Source: an uncultured Collinsella sp. (GTDB taxonomy: Bacteria; Actinomycetota; Coriobacteriia; Coriobacteriales; Coriobacteriaceae). From it: a stretch of DNA of 64,000 nt. The notes beneath the pieces are model-generated. The model saw only the letters and a list, made by a program, of their open reading frames with translations, had not been told where the DNA came from and ran no database searches. Shown in pieces: positions 13,691-23,700 of this stretch; positions within the stretch are counted from its first letter, which is position 1, and every line of letters begins with the position of its first letter. The DNA is taken from assembly GCA_958412345.1 (NCBI GenBank), contig CATYSO010000003.1, forward strand, positions 1-64,000, read 5' to 3'. The position numbers and the translations under genes are program-made.

Positions 13691-14245
13691 TTACTTGCTA
13701 TCGCTTGCCGCTTTATCCTCATCGAAGGCGCCCTTAATCGGGGCGAGCAGCATAAGCATGTTACGGCCTTCCATCTTAGGCTTGGACTCGACCGTAGCGT
13801 AAGGCTTGAGATCCTCGGCGAGACGCTCGAGAACGTTAAGGCCCTGCTCCGGGTGAGCCATCTCACGGCCGCGGAACATGATGGTGATCTTAACGCGTGC
13901 GCCCTTCTTGAGGAAGCGCAGAACGTGACCCTTCTTGGTCTCGTAGTCGCCAACGTCGATCTTGGGTCGGAACTTCATTTCCTTGACCTCGACCTTGGAC
14001 TGGTTCTTACGAGCAGCCTTGGCCTTCATGGCCTGCTGGTACTTGAACTTACCGTAGTCCATGACCTTGCAGACCGGCGGCTCCGCGTTGGGAGCGATCT
14101 CGACTAGGTCGAGACCCTGATCGTCGGCGACGCGCTGGGCATCGCGGATGGCGAACAGGCCGAGCTGAGAGCCATCGACGCCAATCAAACGACACGAAGA
14201 TGCAGTGATCTCGTCGTTGATGCGGGTGTCATCAGACTTAGCTAT
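13691..14245 (-). CDS. infC: Translation initiation factor IF-3, probable AUA start
   Basis: IF-3 binds the 30S subunit and checks start codon and initiator tRNA pairing. The family sequence begins around DTRINDEI and continues with RLIGVDGSQLGLF and VMDYGKFKYQQ. The ATG at 14260 lies inside the likely ribosome-binding site (ATGGAGGTAGGG), too early to be served by it. Eight bases after GGAGG is an in-frame ATA at 14243-14245, giving a 184-residue protein. Non-AUG infC starts such as AUU are the basis of IF-3 autoregulation in E. coli, so ATA here would be functional. If the ATG is used, five residues are added. Confidence 0.95.
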   Translation of the reverse strand: MAKSDDTRINDEITASSCRLIGVDGSQLGLFAIRDAQRVADDQGLDLVEIAPNAEPPVCKVMDYGKFKYQQAMKAKAARKNQSKVEVKEMKFRPKIDVGDYETKKGHVLRFLKKGARVKITIMFRGREMAHPEQGLNVLERLAEDLKPYATVESKPKMEGRNMLMLLAPIKGAFDEDKAASDSK

Positions 14246-14460
14246 TTTCCCTACCTCCATTCATAAAAAAATAACCCGGCGCTTCTCAGCAACCAGGTCG
14301 TACACATAGACTTCCTCGATTTGAGGAAGGGAATCTAAGTTGTATGACCAGTCAGCTGCTCATTGGCGCCAAAAGGTGGGAACCCTCAGGTTCCTCTTTA
14401 GGGCATTGCGGGAACAACGCCTTGCGAATAATAACACGTACAGCACGTTATCACATTACG
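14246..14460 (-). promoter_or_regulatory. Leader and promoter region of infC operon
   Basis: About 215 bp of non-coding sequence precede infC on the minus strand. It contains a small hairpin GGAACC-TGAG-GGTTCC near 14379-14394 and an AT-rich run ending in a string of T residues just before the start. infC operons are often controlled by 5' leaders (L20 or IF-3 autoregulation), but I do not recognise a known leader fold here. There is no gene in this stretch. Confidence 0.35.
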
Positions 14461-14465
14461 TACAC

Positions 14466-14530
14466 GAAAAAGGGGCCTTGACCCCCTTGAACGCTCACTT
14501 GCATGTATGGTGCCCGAGGCGAGACTCGAA
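14466..14530 (-). repeat. Partial duplicate of tRNA-Leu 3' end and its terminator
   Basis: Positions 14487-14530 are identical over 44 bp to 14671-14714, which covers the last 23 bases of the tRNA-Leu gene and its 3' flank. The similarity extends into the terminator hairpin beyond (14466-14486). The copy stops where the T-arm would continue, so it is not a functional tRNA. A tRNA 3' end repeated about 184 bp away is what remains after integration or excision of a tRNA-targeting element; the intervening DNA is too short to carry one now. Confidence 0.75.
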
Positions 14531-14649
14531 GGGCCTTCGCTTCGCGAAGCCCCGGGCTTCGGGCGCGTGGCGCCCTCGCCACGCTCCGCTACAAACAGGC
14601 CACAAGCCTGTTTGTTTAACGCTTCGCGCGCTCACGCGAGTTCGGCACG
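14531..14649. other. Palindrome-rich DNA between the two tRNA-Leu 3' ends
   Basis: This stretch has no gene. It contains CTTCGCTTCGCGAAGC near 14535-14550, a GGGCGC/GCGCCC pair nearby and a strong hairpin CAAACAGGC/GCCTGTTTG at 14592-14614 followed by TTT on the plus strand, which may work as a terminator. It looks like scar sequence rather than coding DNA. Confidence 0.5.
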
Positions 14650-14670
14650 AAAAAGGGGGCCGCAACCCCC
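14650..14670 (-). terminator. Terminator after tRNA-Leu
   Basis: Minus-strand stem GGGGG-TTGCGG-CCCCC followed by five T residues lies about 20 bases beyond the encoded CCA of the tRNA. A weaker copy is present in the duplicate at 14466-14486. Confidence 0.8.
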
Positions 14671-14691
14671 TTGAACGCTCACTTGCATGTA

Positions 14692-14778
14692 TGGTGCCCG
14701 AGGCGAGACTCGAACTCGCACGTTGTTGCCAACGGTGGATTTTGAGTCCACTGCGTCTGCCAATTCCGCCACTCGGGC
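14692..14778 (-). tRNA. tRNA-Leu (anticodon CAA)
   Basis: An 87-nt leucine tRNA with acceptor pair GCCCGAG/CTCGGGC, a D-arm with GGCGGAATTGGC, anticodon loop CTCAAAA (anticodon CAA, reads UUG), a long variable arm typical of class II tRNAs and T-arm GTTCGAGTC. The 3' CCA is encoded at 14692-14694. It stands between infC and the transglutaminase-like gene with its own terminator. Confidence 0.97.
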
Positions 14779-14817
14779 ACGCAATGCGTGAGTTAGTTTA
14801 TCACAGCTTTCTACCGA

Positions 14818-16251
14818 TTAGTCCGAAAATGGAACTTCGAGCATTTCGATGAGTTCGACCGTGCGGAGCATCTCGCGCCGACGGCATCCGCGTCCGTTAA
14901 CCGAGGCTTCGCCCATCTGGTTGTCATAGGGATCCTCGCGCATGCCATCGAAAGCAGGCACAAATTCAGCCTGGAATCGATTGTTGGCCACCATACGCCA
15001 CGGGTCGAGATTGCCAAAGTAGTGACGGCGGCGCCACTCCTCCCCCATCCTGCGAGCAGAAGATCCAAATGACACGTCGGCGTTGAGCCATCCGGTCTGC
15101 GGCGTATAGAACTCTGCCCAGTCGTGCGACCCCACCGAATCGGGCGCAACATACAGGCCGCTCTGCCAACGGGCAGGCACGCCCGCGATACGGCACATGG
15201 TGATAAACGTGAGCGCCATAACGCCGCAATCGCCGCGGAGCGAATGCGCGCAGTCATCGGCAATAGATCCCAAAAGCAAGTACGGCGGCTGATAGCGATA
15301 GTCGATGTACTGCGTCAGGTAATCATAGATAGCACGGGCGCGATCGAGCGGATCCTCGAGCCCGTCAATGACACGGGCTGTCAGCTGCTGTAGATACGGC
15401 GTGAATGCAATGTGCGGACGGTCCTCGGAGGTGTCCACGGGCAGTGGCGCGTCCATGCAAGGATGCACCGGAAGCGCACCCCCATAGACATCACGATAAG
15501 CGGCATCAATTTGATAGCGATAGGTCACCGAGAATGAGCGCTCACTCGAAGAAGACCACGAGGCGGTACGCGCCGAAGCATTCGCGGGGGCAACAGCACC
15601 CTCCGGCGTCATATCGAGAACCTCGATATGAGACTGTTGACGACAGGCGGCGGCAACGGGTAGCCACGCGCGAACGGTCTCCCCTTCCAGAGCGCCGGGG
15701 ACAGACACGGACGCTTTAAGCGTAATGACGCGAGCCAATCCGTTTTGTGACTCCATCTCCTTGAGCATCTCGTTGCGCAGTGCTATTCCGTCCGTAGAAT
15801 CGGGCCGCATGCCGGGAACCTCTTTGGGATATACGCGAAGCGAATCGAGGAAGTTGTCGAGAACGAACAGTTCGCCATCGATAAAGCGCCAGTCAATACG
15901 CTTACGATTAATCAGGTCATCAAACTGCTCTTCGGTAAACTCTGGCCACTCCTCGCGAATCATCGCAATAGCCTGGTCGCGCGACACCGAAAAATGAAGC
16001 GGCGTCTCGAGCATGCGATACCGCTCGGCACGAACACAAGCAGCCAGCGAAGGCTCGGAGTTCTGCTCCAAAAGGCGATCGCAGACAGCAACAGCCTGCG
16101 TCAAATACCCGGCATCCTTAAGACGAAGAATCTCGGGCGGCAGTTCAACATCGAGATGACGAAAGTCATCACAGCGAACATCAGCAGAGCAACCAACAGG
16201 ACCCTCGTCAATAACCTTCCCATCCGAAGGCAGTACATTAATAACAGCCAT
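14818..16251 (-). CDS. Transglutaminase-like domain protein
   Basis: A 477-residue protein. The C-terminal half has a transglutaminase/protease core with the catalytic triad visible: C342 (LRGDCGVMAL), H376 (SHDWAEFY) and D392 (WLNADVSFG). The first 200 residues are alpha/beta with no signal peptide and no recognised domain. The start at 16251 is preferred because GGAG lies eight bases upstream. Proteins of this architecture are often annotated as cysteine peptidases; the substrate is unknown. It is likely cytosolic and monocistronic. Confidence 0.8.
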   Translation of the reverse strand: MAVINVLPSDGKVIDEGPVGCSADVRCDDFRHLDVELPPEILRLKDAGYLTQAVAVCDRLLEQNSEPSLAACVRAERYRMLETPLHFSVSRDQAIAMIREEWPEFTEEQFDDLINRKRIDWRFIDGELFVLDNFLDSLRVYPKEVPGMRPDSTDGIALRNEMLKEMESQNGLARVITLKASVSVPGALEGETVRAWLPVAAACRQQSHIEVLDMTPEGAVAPANASARTASWSSSSERSFSVTYRYQIDAAYRDVYGGALPVHPCMDAPLPVDTSEDRPHIAFTPYLQQLTARVIDGLEDPLDRARAIYDYLTQYIDYRYQPPYLLLGSIADDCAHSLRGDCGVMALTFITMCRIAGVPARWQSGLYVAPDSVGSHDWAEFYTPQTGWLNADVSFGSSARRMGEEWRRRHYFGNLDPWRMVANNRFQAEFVPAFDGMREDPYDNQMGEASVNGRGCRRREMLRTVELIEMLEVPFSD

Positions 16252-16390
16252 ACCAAAACTCCAAGTCACTAGAACGCTCGAAGCCCATTGTAGCGAGATA
16301 AAAAGAAAGCCCCAAAAAGGGAGCCATCAACACCGCTGAACGGTAGTCAAATAAATAATTCAGCCTCGTAACCCTGCGGCGTTAAACGAA

Positions 16391-16481
16391 GGAAGCCCCG
16401 TCCCCCGGAACTGCTTCCTTGGCGCGACTTCTGGCAAAGCCAGGTGAGCGCAAAGGAAACAGTGTAGGGGGACGGGGCTTC
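16391..16481. repeat. 91-nt near-perfect hairpin after the aldolase gene
   Basis: Arms of about 44 bases (left from GGAAGCCCCGTCCCCC, right ending GGGGGACGGGGCTTCC) pair along their whole length with scattered mismatches around a 3-base loop. It sits 12-20 bases past the end of fba on the minus strand. There is no T-tract, so it may be a transcript-stabilising hairpin, a non-coding RNA or a palindromic mobile repeat instead of a simple terminator. Confidence 0.6.
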
Positions 16482-16502
16482 CGGCGGGAAGTTTAGCGAC
16501 GC

Positions 16503-17369
16503 TTACGCCTTGTTGACGGAGCCAAACTCCTCCATGAGCTCCTTGGTGCGGGCAACGATGTTGTCGCGACCAGGCTTGAGGAGCTTGCGGGGGTCAAAGC
16601 CCTTGCCCTGCTGATCCTTGCCAGCCTCGATGTACTCGCGGACGCCCTTGGCGAAGACGAGCTGCAGGTCGGTGTTGACGTTGATCTTGGAGATGCCCAG
16701 GGAGATGGCCTTCTTGATCTGATCCTCGGGGATGCCGGTGCCACCGTGCAGAACGAGGGGCAGGTCACCGGTCTGGGCCTTAATCTCGCCCAGACGCTCG
16801 AAGGAAAGGCCAGCCCAGTCGGCGGGGTACACGCCGTGGATGTTGCCGATGCCGCAGGCGAGGAAGTCGACACCCAGGTCAGCGATCTGCTTGCACTCAG
16901 CAGGATCAGCGAGCTCGCCGCTGGAGGTCACGCCGTCCTCGGTGCCGCCGATGCCGCCGACCTCGGCCTCGATGGACATGCCCTTGGAGTGGGCAAGCTC
17001 AACGAGCTCCTTGGTGCGGTCGAGGTTAAGCTGGAAGGTCTCCTCGTGAGAGCCGTCATACATGATGGACGTGAAGCCGGCCTCGATGCACTTGAAGCAG
17101 TCCTCGTAAGAACCGTGATCGAGGTGAAGGGCGACGGGAACGGTAACGCCCGTGGCCTCGACGGCAGCCTTGACCATGTCGGCGCAGACCTTGAAACCGC
17201 CCATCCACTTAGCGGCACCAGCGGTGCACTGAAGGATCAGCGGAGACTTGGCCTCCTCGGCGGCCTGGAGAATAGCCAGGGTCCACTCGAGGTTGTTGGT
17301 GTTGAAGGCACCAAGACCGTACTTGCCGGCCTCGGCCTTCTTGAGCATGTCTGCTGCGTTGACGAGCAT
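16503..17369 (-). CDS. fba: Class II fructose-bisphosphate aldolase
   Basis: A 288-residue zinc aldolase that splits fructose 1,6-bisphosphate in glycolysis. It shows the class II motifs VALHLDHGS (catalytic D84, zinc ligand H85), AEVGGIGGTEDG, HGGTGIPED and KINVNTDLQ. The start at 17369 has AGGAGG eight bases upstream; the open frame further upstream is not conserved. Length fits the GatY/Fba branch, so a tagatose-bisphosphate specificity cannot be ruled out, but an isolated gene favours glycolytic use. Confidence 0.93.
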   Translation of the reverse strand: MLVNAADMLKKAEAGKYGLGAFNTNNLEWTLAILQAAEEAKSPLILQCTAGAAKWMGGFKVCADMVKAAVEATGVTVPVALHLDHGSYEDCFKCIEAGFTSIMYDGSHEETFQLNLDRTKELVELAHSKGMSIEAEVGGIGGTEDGVTSSGELADPAECKQIADLGVDFLACGIGNIHGVYPADWAGLSFERLGEIKAQTGDLPLVLHGGTGIPEDQIKKAISLGISKINVNTDLQLVFAKGVREYIEAGKDQQGKGFDPRKLLKPGRDNIVARTKELMEEFGSVNKA

Positions 17370-17409
17370 AAAAGAAACCTCCTGTAAGGTTGCTCCGATA
17401 ACGCCTGAG

Positions 17410-17437
17410 ATTTTACCACGGCGCACCCGAGCATAAA
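17410..17437 (-). promoter_or_regulatory. Candidate promoter of fba
   Basis: On the minus strand TTTATG (17432-17437) and TAAAAT (17410-17415) are 16 bp apart, about 40 bases before the fba start codon. The -35 match is modest. Confidence 0.35.
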
Positions 17438-17563
17438 CGTTCGTTTGTTCACGAATATCGTCCAAACAGACTTTTTTGACCGTTTGCCCTACGAAATCGA
17501 CCCGTTGGGGAAAAATAGCTTGACGTTTGGACGCTTCTCGTGCTTCAAAAGCCGACTATTAAG

Positions 17564-18247
17564 CTAAATCTGCATGAAAGGGTTCTGCATGAGCTCGCGT
17601 GCCATGGTGGTCGAATCGCCATGACCGGTTAGGCAAACGGTATCGGGCGGGAGAAGCCGGGCGAGCTTGGAGAGCGAGCGCAGAATTGCCGCCTCGTCTC
17701 CTCCAGAAAGATCGGTGCGGCCGTGCCCACCCGGAAACAGGGTGTCGCCCACAAAGGCAATGTTCCCCTGCTCGGTGGCAGCAAACAAGACGATCCCGCC
17801 CGGCGTATGCCCTGGCGTCTCGATCACCTGCAGGTAGATATCGCCCACCTCGATAGCATCTCCCTCGGCGAGCAGGCGAGTCGGCTCCCCGGGGTCAGGC
17901 GTCTCAATGCCCCACATAGCTCGCTGTTCCTCGATGTTCGCATGCGGCACCGCCACATCCTTAGCACACAGCTCATACTGGCAGCCCTCGCCAACGGTGG
18001 TTCGCACGCCTGCAACACCACCAACATGATCGGCATGGCCATGAGTGCATACGGCGCCAAACACGCGTACGCCGGGATGCTCGGCTCGGATATGCTCCAT
18101 CAAGCGCTCTCCTTCCCATGCGGGGTCGATAATCACGCACTCATTGTCCGAAATAACAGCATAGCTATTGGTCTGAATGGGACCGTTTACGAGCGTCTCG
18201 ATCTCGACCGATCCCTTGGGAGTTAAATCCAAGGACACAGCACTCAT
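17564..18247 (-). CDS. Metallo-beta-lactamase-fold hydrolase (glyoxalase II-like)
   Basis: A 227-residue protein with the dinuclear metal motif THGHADH at residues 68-74 and later ligands ETPGHTPGG, FVGDTLF and LTGHGDS. This fits the small YcbL/glyoxalase II-like hydrolases that cleave thioesters, but specificity cannot be read from sequence. It lies 84 bp after relA in the same direction, separated by a CTCGAGGCAT hairpin at 18269-18294, so it is probably read at least in part from the same transcript. Confidence 0.85.
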   Translation of the reverse strand: MSAVSLDLTPKGSVEIETLVNGPIQTNSYAVISDNECVIIDPAWEGERLMEHIRAEHPGVRVFGAVCTHGHADHVGGVAGVRTTVGEGCQYELCAKDVAVPHANIEEQRAMWGIETPDPGEPTRLLAEGDAIEVGDIYLQVIETPGHTPGGIVLFAATEQGNIAFVGDTLFPGGHGRTDLSGGDEAAILRSLSKLARLLPPDTVCLTGHGDSTTMARELMQNPFMQI

Positions 18248-18331
18248 GTCCCTCTCCTCTCTATAGAACTCGAGGCATCAAACGATGCCTCGAGTGTAGC
18301 GAATATCGATAATGTGGCACGTTCGTCGTGA

Positions 18332-20692
18332 CTAAACGCGGCGCTTAAGCTGGGCTCCACCCTCACCGGGCATCAGGCGGCGCGCGTCGTAGACCGAGTC
18401 AACGCTGCTGATGGAGGCCAGCAGCGGATCCAGACCACTCGCGTCCGAGATCTCGACCATAAAGCGCAGGGTTGCAATACCCTCGCGGTTGGTCGACGTG
18501 GCGGCAGAAAGGATATTGCCGCCCGCATCGCCAATGGCAATGGTGACATCCTTGAGAAGGCCCATGCGGTCCAGGCACTCGACCACGATCTCGACCTGGA
18601 AGAGGGTGTCGGCAGCGCCGTCCCACTCCACTTCGATCATGCGCTCGGGATGCTCCATAAGACCCTTGACGTTGGGACAGTTGGCGCGATGCACCGAAAC
18701 GCCACGACCGCGCGTGATGAAGCCGACGATGTCGTCGCCCGTCACGGGGTTGCAGCAATGAGCCAGACGGACCAGTAGGCCGCTGTTGCTCTCGCCCTTG
18801 ACGATAATGCCGTTACTGGCGCTCTTGCCGCGCTTTTGCGGCTTGCGGTTGGAGCCGCGAGCAGGCTGCTTCACGACCTCGGCGATAGCCTCGGCCTTGG
18901 TGAGCTGTTCCTCGGGCTTGGGGTCCAAGATTTGCTCGACCTTATTGCCCACAGCGCGCGGGGCAACCTTGCCGGCGCCGACGGCGGCAAACAGGTCCTC
19001 GAGCTGCTTGAAGTTAAACTGCTCCGCCACGGCGTTGAGCGCACGCGTCGAACGCGGCGTAGAAATGCCATAGCCACGCTTACGCAGGTCCTTGGCCAGC
19101 ATATCGCGACCGGCGGCAGCGTCGTCGTCCTTGGTCGCAGCGGCAAAATAGCGGCGGATCTTTGACTTGGCGGAAGGTGTCTTAACGATCTTGAGCCAAT
19201 CACGCGACGGCTTGGAACTCTTGTTAGTCAGAATCTCGACACGGTCACCCGTCTTAATCTCGTGCGTGAGCGGAGCCACCGCACCGTTGATTTTGGCGCC
19301 GACGCAATGGTTTCCCACCTCGGTGTGAACGGCGTAGGCAAAGTCGAGCGGCGTGGAGCCGGCACGAAGCGCCATGACCTCGCCCTTGGGCGTAAAGACA
19401 AAGATCTCCTGATCGAAGAGGTCGACCTTCAGCGAATGCAGGTATTCCTTGGCGTCGGTAATCTCGTCGGAAGCCGCCCAATCGAGCGAATGTTTGAGCC
19501 AGTTAATCTGGTCGTCCAGACGCTGCGCATCGTTGGTCTTGGAGGCAGACGATCCGCCCGACTTCTTATATAGCCAGTGGGCGGCAATGCCGTACTCGGC
19601 CTGCTCATGCATCTCGTAGGTTCGAATCTGAATCTCGAGCGGGCGAGCCGTGGGGCCGATGACCGTCGTGTGGAGCGACTGGTAGTTATTGACCTTGGGC
19701 ATGGCGATATAGTCTTTAAAGCGGCCGGGCATGGGGTGCCACAGCGTGTGCACCGCGCCGAGCGTGGAGTAGCAATCGCGCACCGAATGCGTGATGACGC
19801 GCAGTGCCACCAGGTCGTAGATCTCGGAGAATTCCTTGCCCTTGCGCTTCATCTTTTGGTAGATGGACCAATAGTGCTTGGAACGGCCGTTGATCTGGAA
19901 GTCTTCCAGGCCAATACGGTTGAGCTCGTCGGTGAGCGTCTTGATGGTCTCGGCCAGATAGCGCTCACGGACCTCGCGCGACTCCGCCACCATGCGTGCG
20001 ATGCGCTGGTAGGCATCGGGCTCCAGGTAGAAGAAGGACAGGTCCTCGAGCTCCCACTTAATAGAGCTCATGCCCAGGCGGTCGGCCAAGGGCGCGTACA
20101 CGTCCATGGTCTCGCGAGCCTTAAACAGGCGACGATCCTCGCGCAGGGCTGCCAGCGTTCGCATGTTGTGCAGACGATCGGCAAGTTTAACGATGATGAC
20201 GCGAATGTCCTTGGACATGGCGAGGAACATCTTGCGCAGCGTGAGCGCCTGCTTCTCGTCCATGCTGTCGACTTCGATGTTGGTGAGCTTGGTCACGCCA
20301 TCGACGAGCTCGGCCACCGTATCGCCAAACAGGCCGGAAACATCGGCGAGCGAGGTCTCAGTATCCTCGACGGTATCGTGCAGCAGCGCGGCGCACACCA
20401 CATCGCAGTCCATCTTGAGATCGGCCAAAATGATGGCAACCTCGACGGGATGGTTAATGTACATCTCGCCCGAGCGGCGCTTTTGGTTGCAGTGCTTCTC
20501 GGCGGCAAAGCAGTAGGCCTGCTCAACCTTAGAAAAGTCGTCCTCATTCATATATTTGAGGCACAGGCGCTCCAGCTTGTCGTAGCTGTCCGCCATAATC
20601 TCGGGCGGCAGCTCATCGGCATGCTTATAGTGCTCCATCTCCGAAAACGGCTGGAGGGTGGAATCATGGGCGGTACGGGCTGCGGCATCCAT
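18332..20692 (-). CDS. rel: RelA/SpoT family (p)ppGpp synthetase/hydrolase
   Basis: A 786-residue stringent-response enzyme of full length. The N-terminal HD hydrolase has HPVEVAIIL and LLHDTVEDTE (H105, D106); the synthetase region has RVITHSVRDCYSTLG and YQSLHTTVIG; then come a TGS domain (FVFTPKGEVMALRAGSTPLDFAYAVHTEVG) in the middle and a C-terminal ACT domain over the last 80 residues. Both catalytic domains look intact, so this is probably the single bifunctional Rel. It lies downstream of the RecJ fusion with a 15-bp gap. Confidence 0.96.
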   Translation of the reverse strand: MDAAARTAHDSTLQPFSEMEHYKHADELPPEIMADSYDKLERLCLKYMNEDDFSKVEQAYCFAAEKHCNQKRRSGEMYINHPVEVAIILADLKMDCDVVCAALLHDTVEDTETSLADVSGLFGDTVAELVDGVTKLTNIEVDSMDEKQALTLRKMFLAMSKDIRVIIVKLADRLHNMRTLAALREDRRLFKARETMDVYAPLADRLGMSSIKWELEDLSFFYLEPDAYQRIARMVAESREVRERYLAETIKTLTDELNRIGLEDFQINGRSKHYWSIYQKMKRKGKEFSEIYDLVALRVITHSVRDCYSTLGAVHTLWHPMPGRFKDYIAMPKVNNYQSLHTTVIGPTARPLEIQIRTYEMHEQAEYGIAAHWLYKKSGGSSASKTNDAQRLDDQINWLKHSLDWAASDEITDAKEYLHSLKVDLFDQEIFVFTPKGEVMALRAGSTPLDFAYAVHTEVGNHCVGAKINGAVAPLTHEIKTGDRVEILTNKSSKPSRDWLKIVKTPSAKSKIRRYFAAATKDDDAAAGRDMLAKDLRKRGYGISTPRSTRALNAVAEQFNFKQLEDLFAAVGAGKVAPRAVGNKVEQILDPKPEEQLTKAEAIAEVVKQPARGSNRKPQKRGKSASNGIIVKGESNSGLLVRLAHCCNPVTGDDIVGFITRGRGVSVHRANCPNVKGLMEHPERMIEVEWDGAADTLFQVEIVVECLDRMGLLKDVTIAIGDAGGNILSAATSTNREGIATLRFMVEISDASGLDPLLASISSVDSVYDARRLMPGEGGAQLKRRV

Positions 20693-20707
20693 CGAGGTCC
20701 CCTTCCC

Positions 20708-23700
20708 CTAGGCCCGCGGTACGATCGGGCGGTTAACTTTGGCTAGCATATCAGAAGCGCACGAATCGAGCGCCCAGCTCCGGAAAGCCGAAAACTCCAT
20801 GCGCGAGCGCAAGCCCTCCAAATAGCGAATTGACCTGCTCAATTGCACGCGGCCGGGGTTTTCGGCCATCGCGATGCGACGGGTGTCGTCAAACCCCGAA
20901 ACTCGACAGAAACCAAGCTCTTCGAAGATTCCCAGGCCGCTTTCCACCGAGCGCTCGTCAACCGGCGTGCGAGCATCGATGGCAAGGCACATCTGCGCGA
21001 TGTCGATATCGCTCGCGCTAAAGGAATCGTCCCCGGTCTTGCCGCGGTTGGAGCGCCACATAGTCTGCAGCGCTCGATAGAGCGTGACGAGCTCGTCGCG
21101 CTCGGGCGCGTAGCAGTCGAGCAGGCGCTCGTTAATACGAGCGTCACGCGACGAATAGAGCAGATGAATCACGGCAGGTTGGCCGTCGCGACCGGCGCGT
21201 CCGCTCATCTGGTTGAACTCGATGGCGCCAAACGGCATGTGGTAGAGCACGACATGGCGGATATCGGGCAGGTTCACGCCCTCACCAAAGGCAGAAGTCG
21301 AAACGATGCAACTGAGGCTTCCGTCACGAAACGCTTCCTCGACACGGCGACGATCGGAGCGCGCAAGCCCCGCGTTATAGAACGCGATGCGGGTCGCGCA
21401 ATCGGGTACCCGCTTGCGCAGCGTCTTAGCAAGCGCCACGGACTGGTCGCGCGAGTTGACGTAGATGACGGTCTTCTCCCCCGTCGCCACGATTGACACC
21501 AGGCGGTTCTCGCGGCTCGCAAGGTCTCGGTCATCCTCGAGCTGCAAGTTCTCGCGCACCGTCTCGTCGACCACCGTGCGGGTAATCGGTAGCACGCGGG
21601 CGAGCTCGGCCACAACCGGAGCCGTTGCGGTGGCAGTCGTGGCCAGAACGACTGGGTCGCCCAGGGCCTTGAGGATATCGGGCATGTCGAGATAGGCGCT
21701 GCGGTCGCCGCCCTTGGCAAGACCGGCATGATGTGCCTCATCGATAACGACAAAACCGATGCGCCCCGAACGCGCAAAGCGATCGCGGTGAATAGACAGG
21801 AACTCGGGCGTCGTGAGCACGATGCCGGTGCGGCCCGAAGCCAAGCCGGCAAACACGTCATCGCGCGCCGCCTCCACGGTCTCGCCGGTCAGCACGCCGA
21901 CGCCAATACCGAGCGCGGCCATCGTCGACGAGAGGTGATGGGCCTGGTCGGCAACGAGCGCACGCAGCGGATAGACAAAGATACTCGCACGCCCACGAAG
22001 GACCGCCTCGCGCGCGGCATGCACATGGAAGATAAGAGACTTTCCGCGCCCCGTTCCCATAACGGCCAGAACACTTTGGTGATCGGCCAGGGCATCGAGC
22101 GCCTCGGCCTGCGCGCGGTGCGGCTGGTTCGAGCCAATAAAGCTATGGATAAGCGAGCGCGTGAGCTCGGTATAGGAAAGCTGGGCGAGCGTTTGGCGCT
22201 TGCGGGACTCCAGACGAAGACCGCCGTCCGCAGGCTCCACGCCGCGGCGAAGCTCACATACCGGGTCGTCAACGCTGGGCGCCGTGGTATCGCGGACCAA
22301 GACATCCTTGATCATGAGCTTTGGCTTTACGCGACCTTGCCAATGCTCGGCCACCGCCTCGAACACCAAATCGACGGCGCTATCGCAATTGATGAGCTTA
22401 TCGATCTGCGGCACGCGGAACATAATGGCCGGCACACTCGCGGCGCCATCGGTCGCCACGAAGCGCATGTGCTCGCCGGTTTTGCCCACCACGGCGCGAT
22501 CGCACATCGTCACGCCCTCAGCGGCCAGAAGCGGCACCTTGTTGCCCTGGCCAAACGGCTCAAGACGGGAAATCTGCTCGATGGTCTCGATATTCAGCTC
22601 GGAGAGGTCGACCGTGGCGGCAACCTCGTCGGTATCCTCAAAGTCCTCGGCGGGAAGTTCGGACAGTACGGCGGAAAGACGACGACGGAACTCGTCGAGC
22701 TTGGACGCCTCGATGGTCACGCCCACCGCGCCCGCATGTCCGCCGCGACGAATCAGCAGATCGGAGCAGCGTTCTACGGCGTCGAACAGGTTGACCTTGC
22801 CCACCGAGCGACCCGAACCGCGAGCGATACCGTCTTCAATCGAAAAGAGCAGTGCCGGCACGTGATAACGGTTGGTCAGACGGCTCGCTACGATACCCTT
22901 GACGCCCTCGTGCCAGCCCTCGCCACCCACGACGATTGCGCGGCCGCCATCATAGGTCTCCTCGACCTTTGCCATAGCGTCGCGTGTGAGCTCCGCCTCG
23001 ATCTCGCGGCGTTGACGGTTAATCTCCTCGAGCTCGGCCGCCAGCGCGCTTGCCTCGATAGGATCGCGGGCAAGCAGCAGGTCGAGTGCCAGCTTGGGAT
23101 CGGCCATGCGGCCGGCGGCGTTCAAGCGGGGAATGAGCGAAAACGACAGGCCATCGGCCGTAATGCTAGAGAGGTCGGCCTTGGCGAGCGCGGCCAGCGC
23201 GATATAGCCGGGGCGGGCGGTCACGCGCATCTGCTGGATGCCCTCGGCGACCAGCGCGCGGTTCTCGGGCGTCAGCGGCATCATGTCGGACACGGTACCA
23301 AGCGCCGCAACCTCGATCAGCGAACGCCAATACGACGGCTTGCCCAGACGCTCGCCCAGAACCTGCACCAGCTTGAGTGCCACGCCGGCACCGGCAAGCT
23401 CACGCGAAGGACCCTCGTCCTCGAGCTTGGGGTCGGTCAGGGGCACGCCCTGCGGCACCTGGTCGGAGGGCTCGTGATGGTCCGTGACCACCAAATCGAT
23501 CCCCAGGCTCTCCAGATAGGAGACCTCTTCCTTGGCGGCAATGCCGTTATCGACGGTCACGACCAGCTGGGGGCGAGCGAGCTCGTTAACGCGGTCGAGC
23601 GCCGCGCGCGAAAGACCGTAGCCCTCGTCAAAGCGATGTGGAATAAACGGTGTGACATCGGCACCAAACGTGCGCAGTGCCTCGGTCAACAGGCAGGTCG

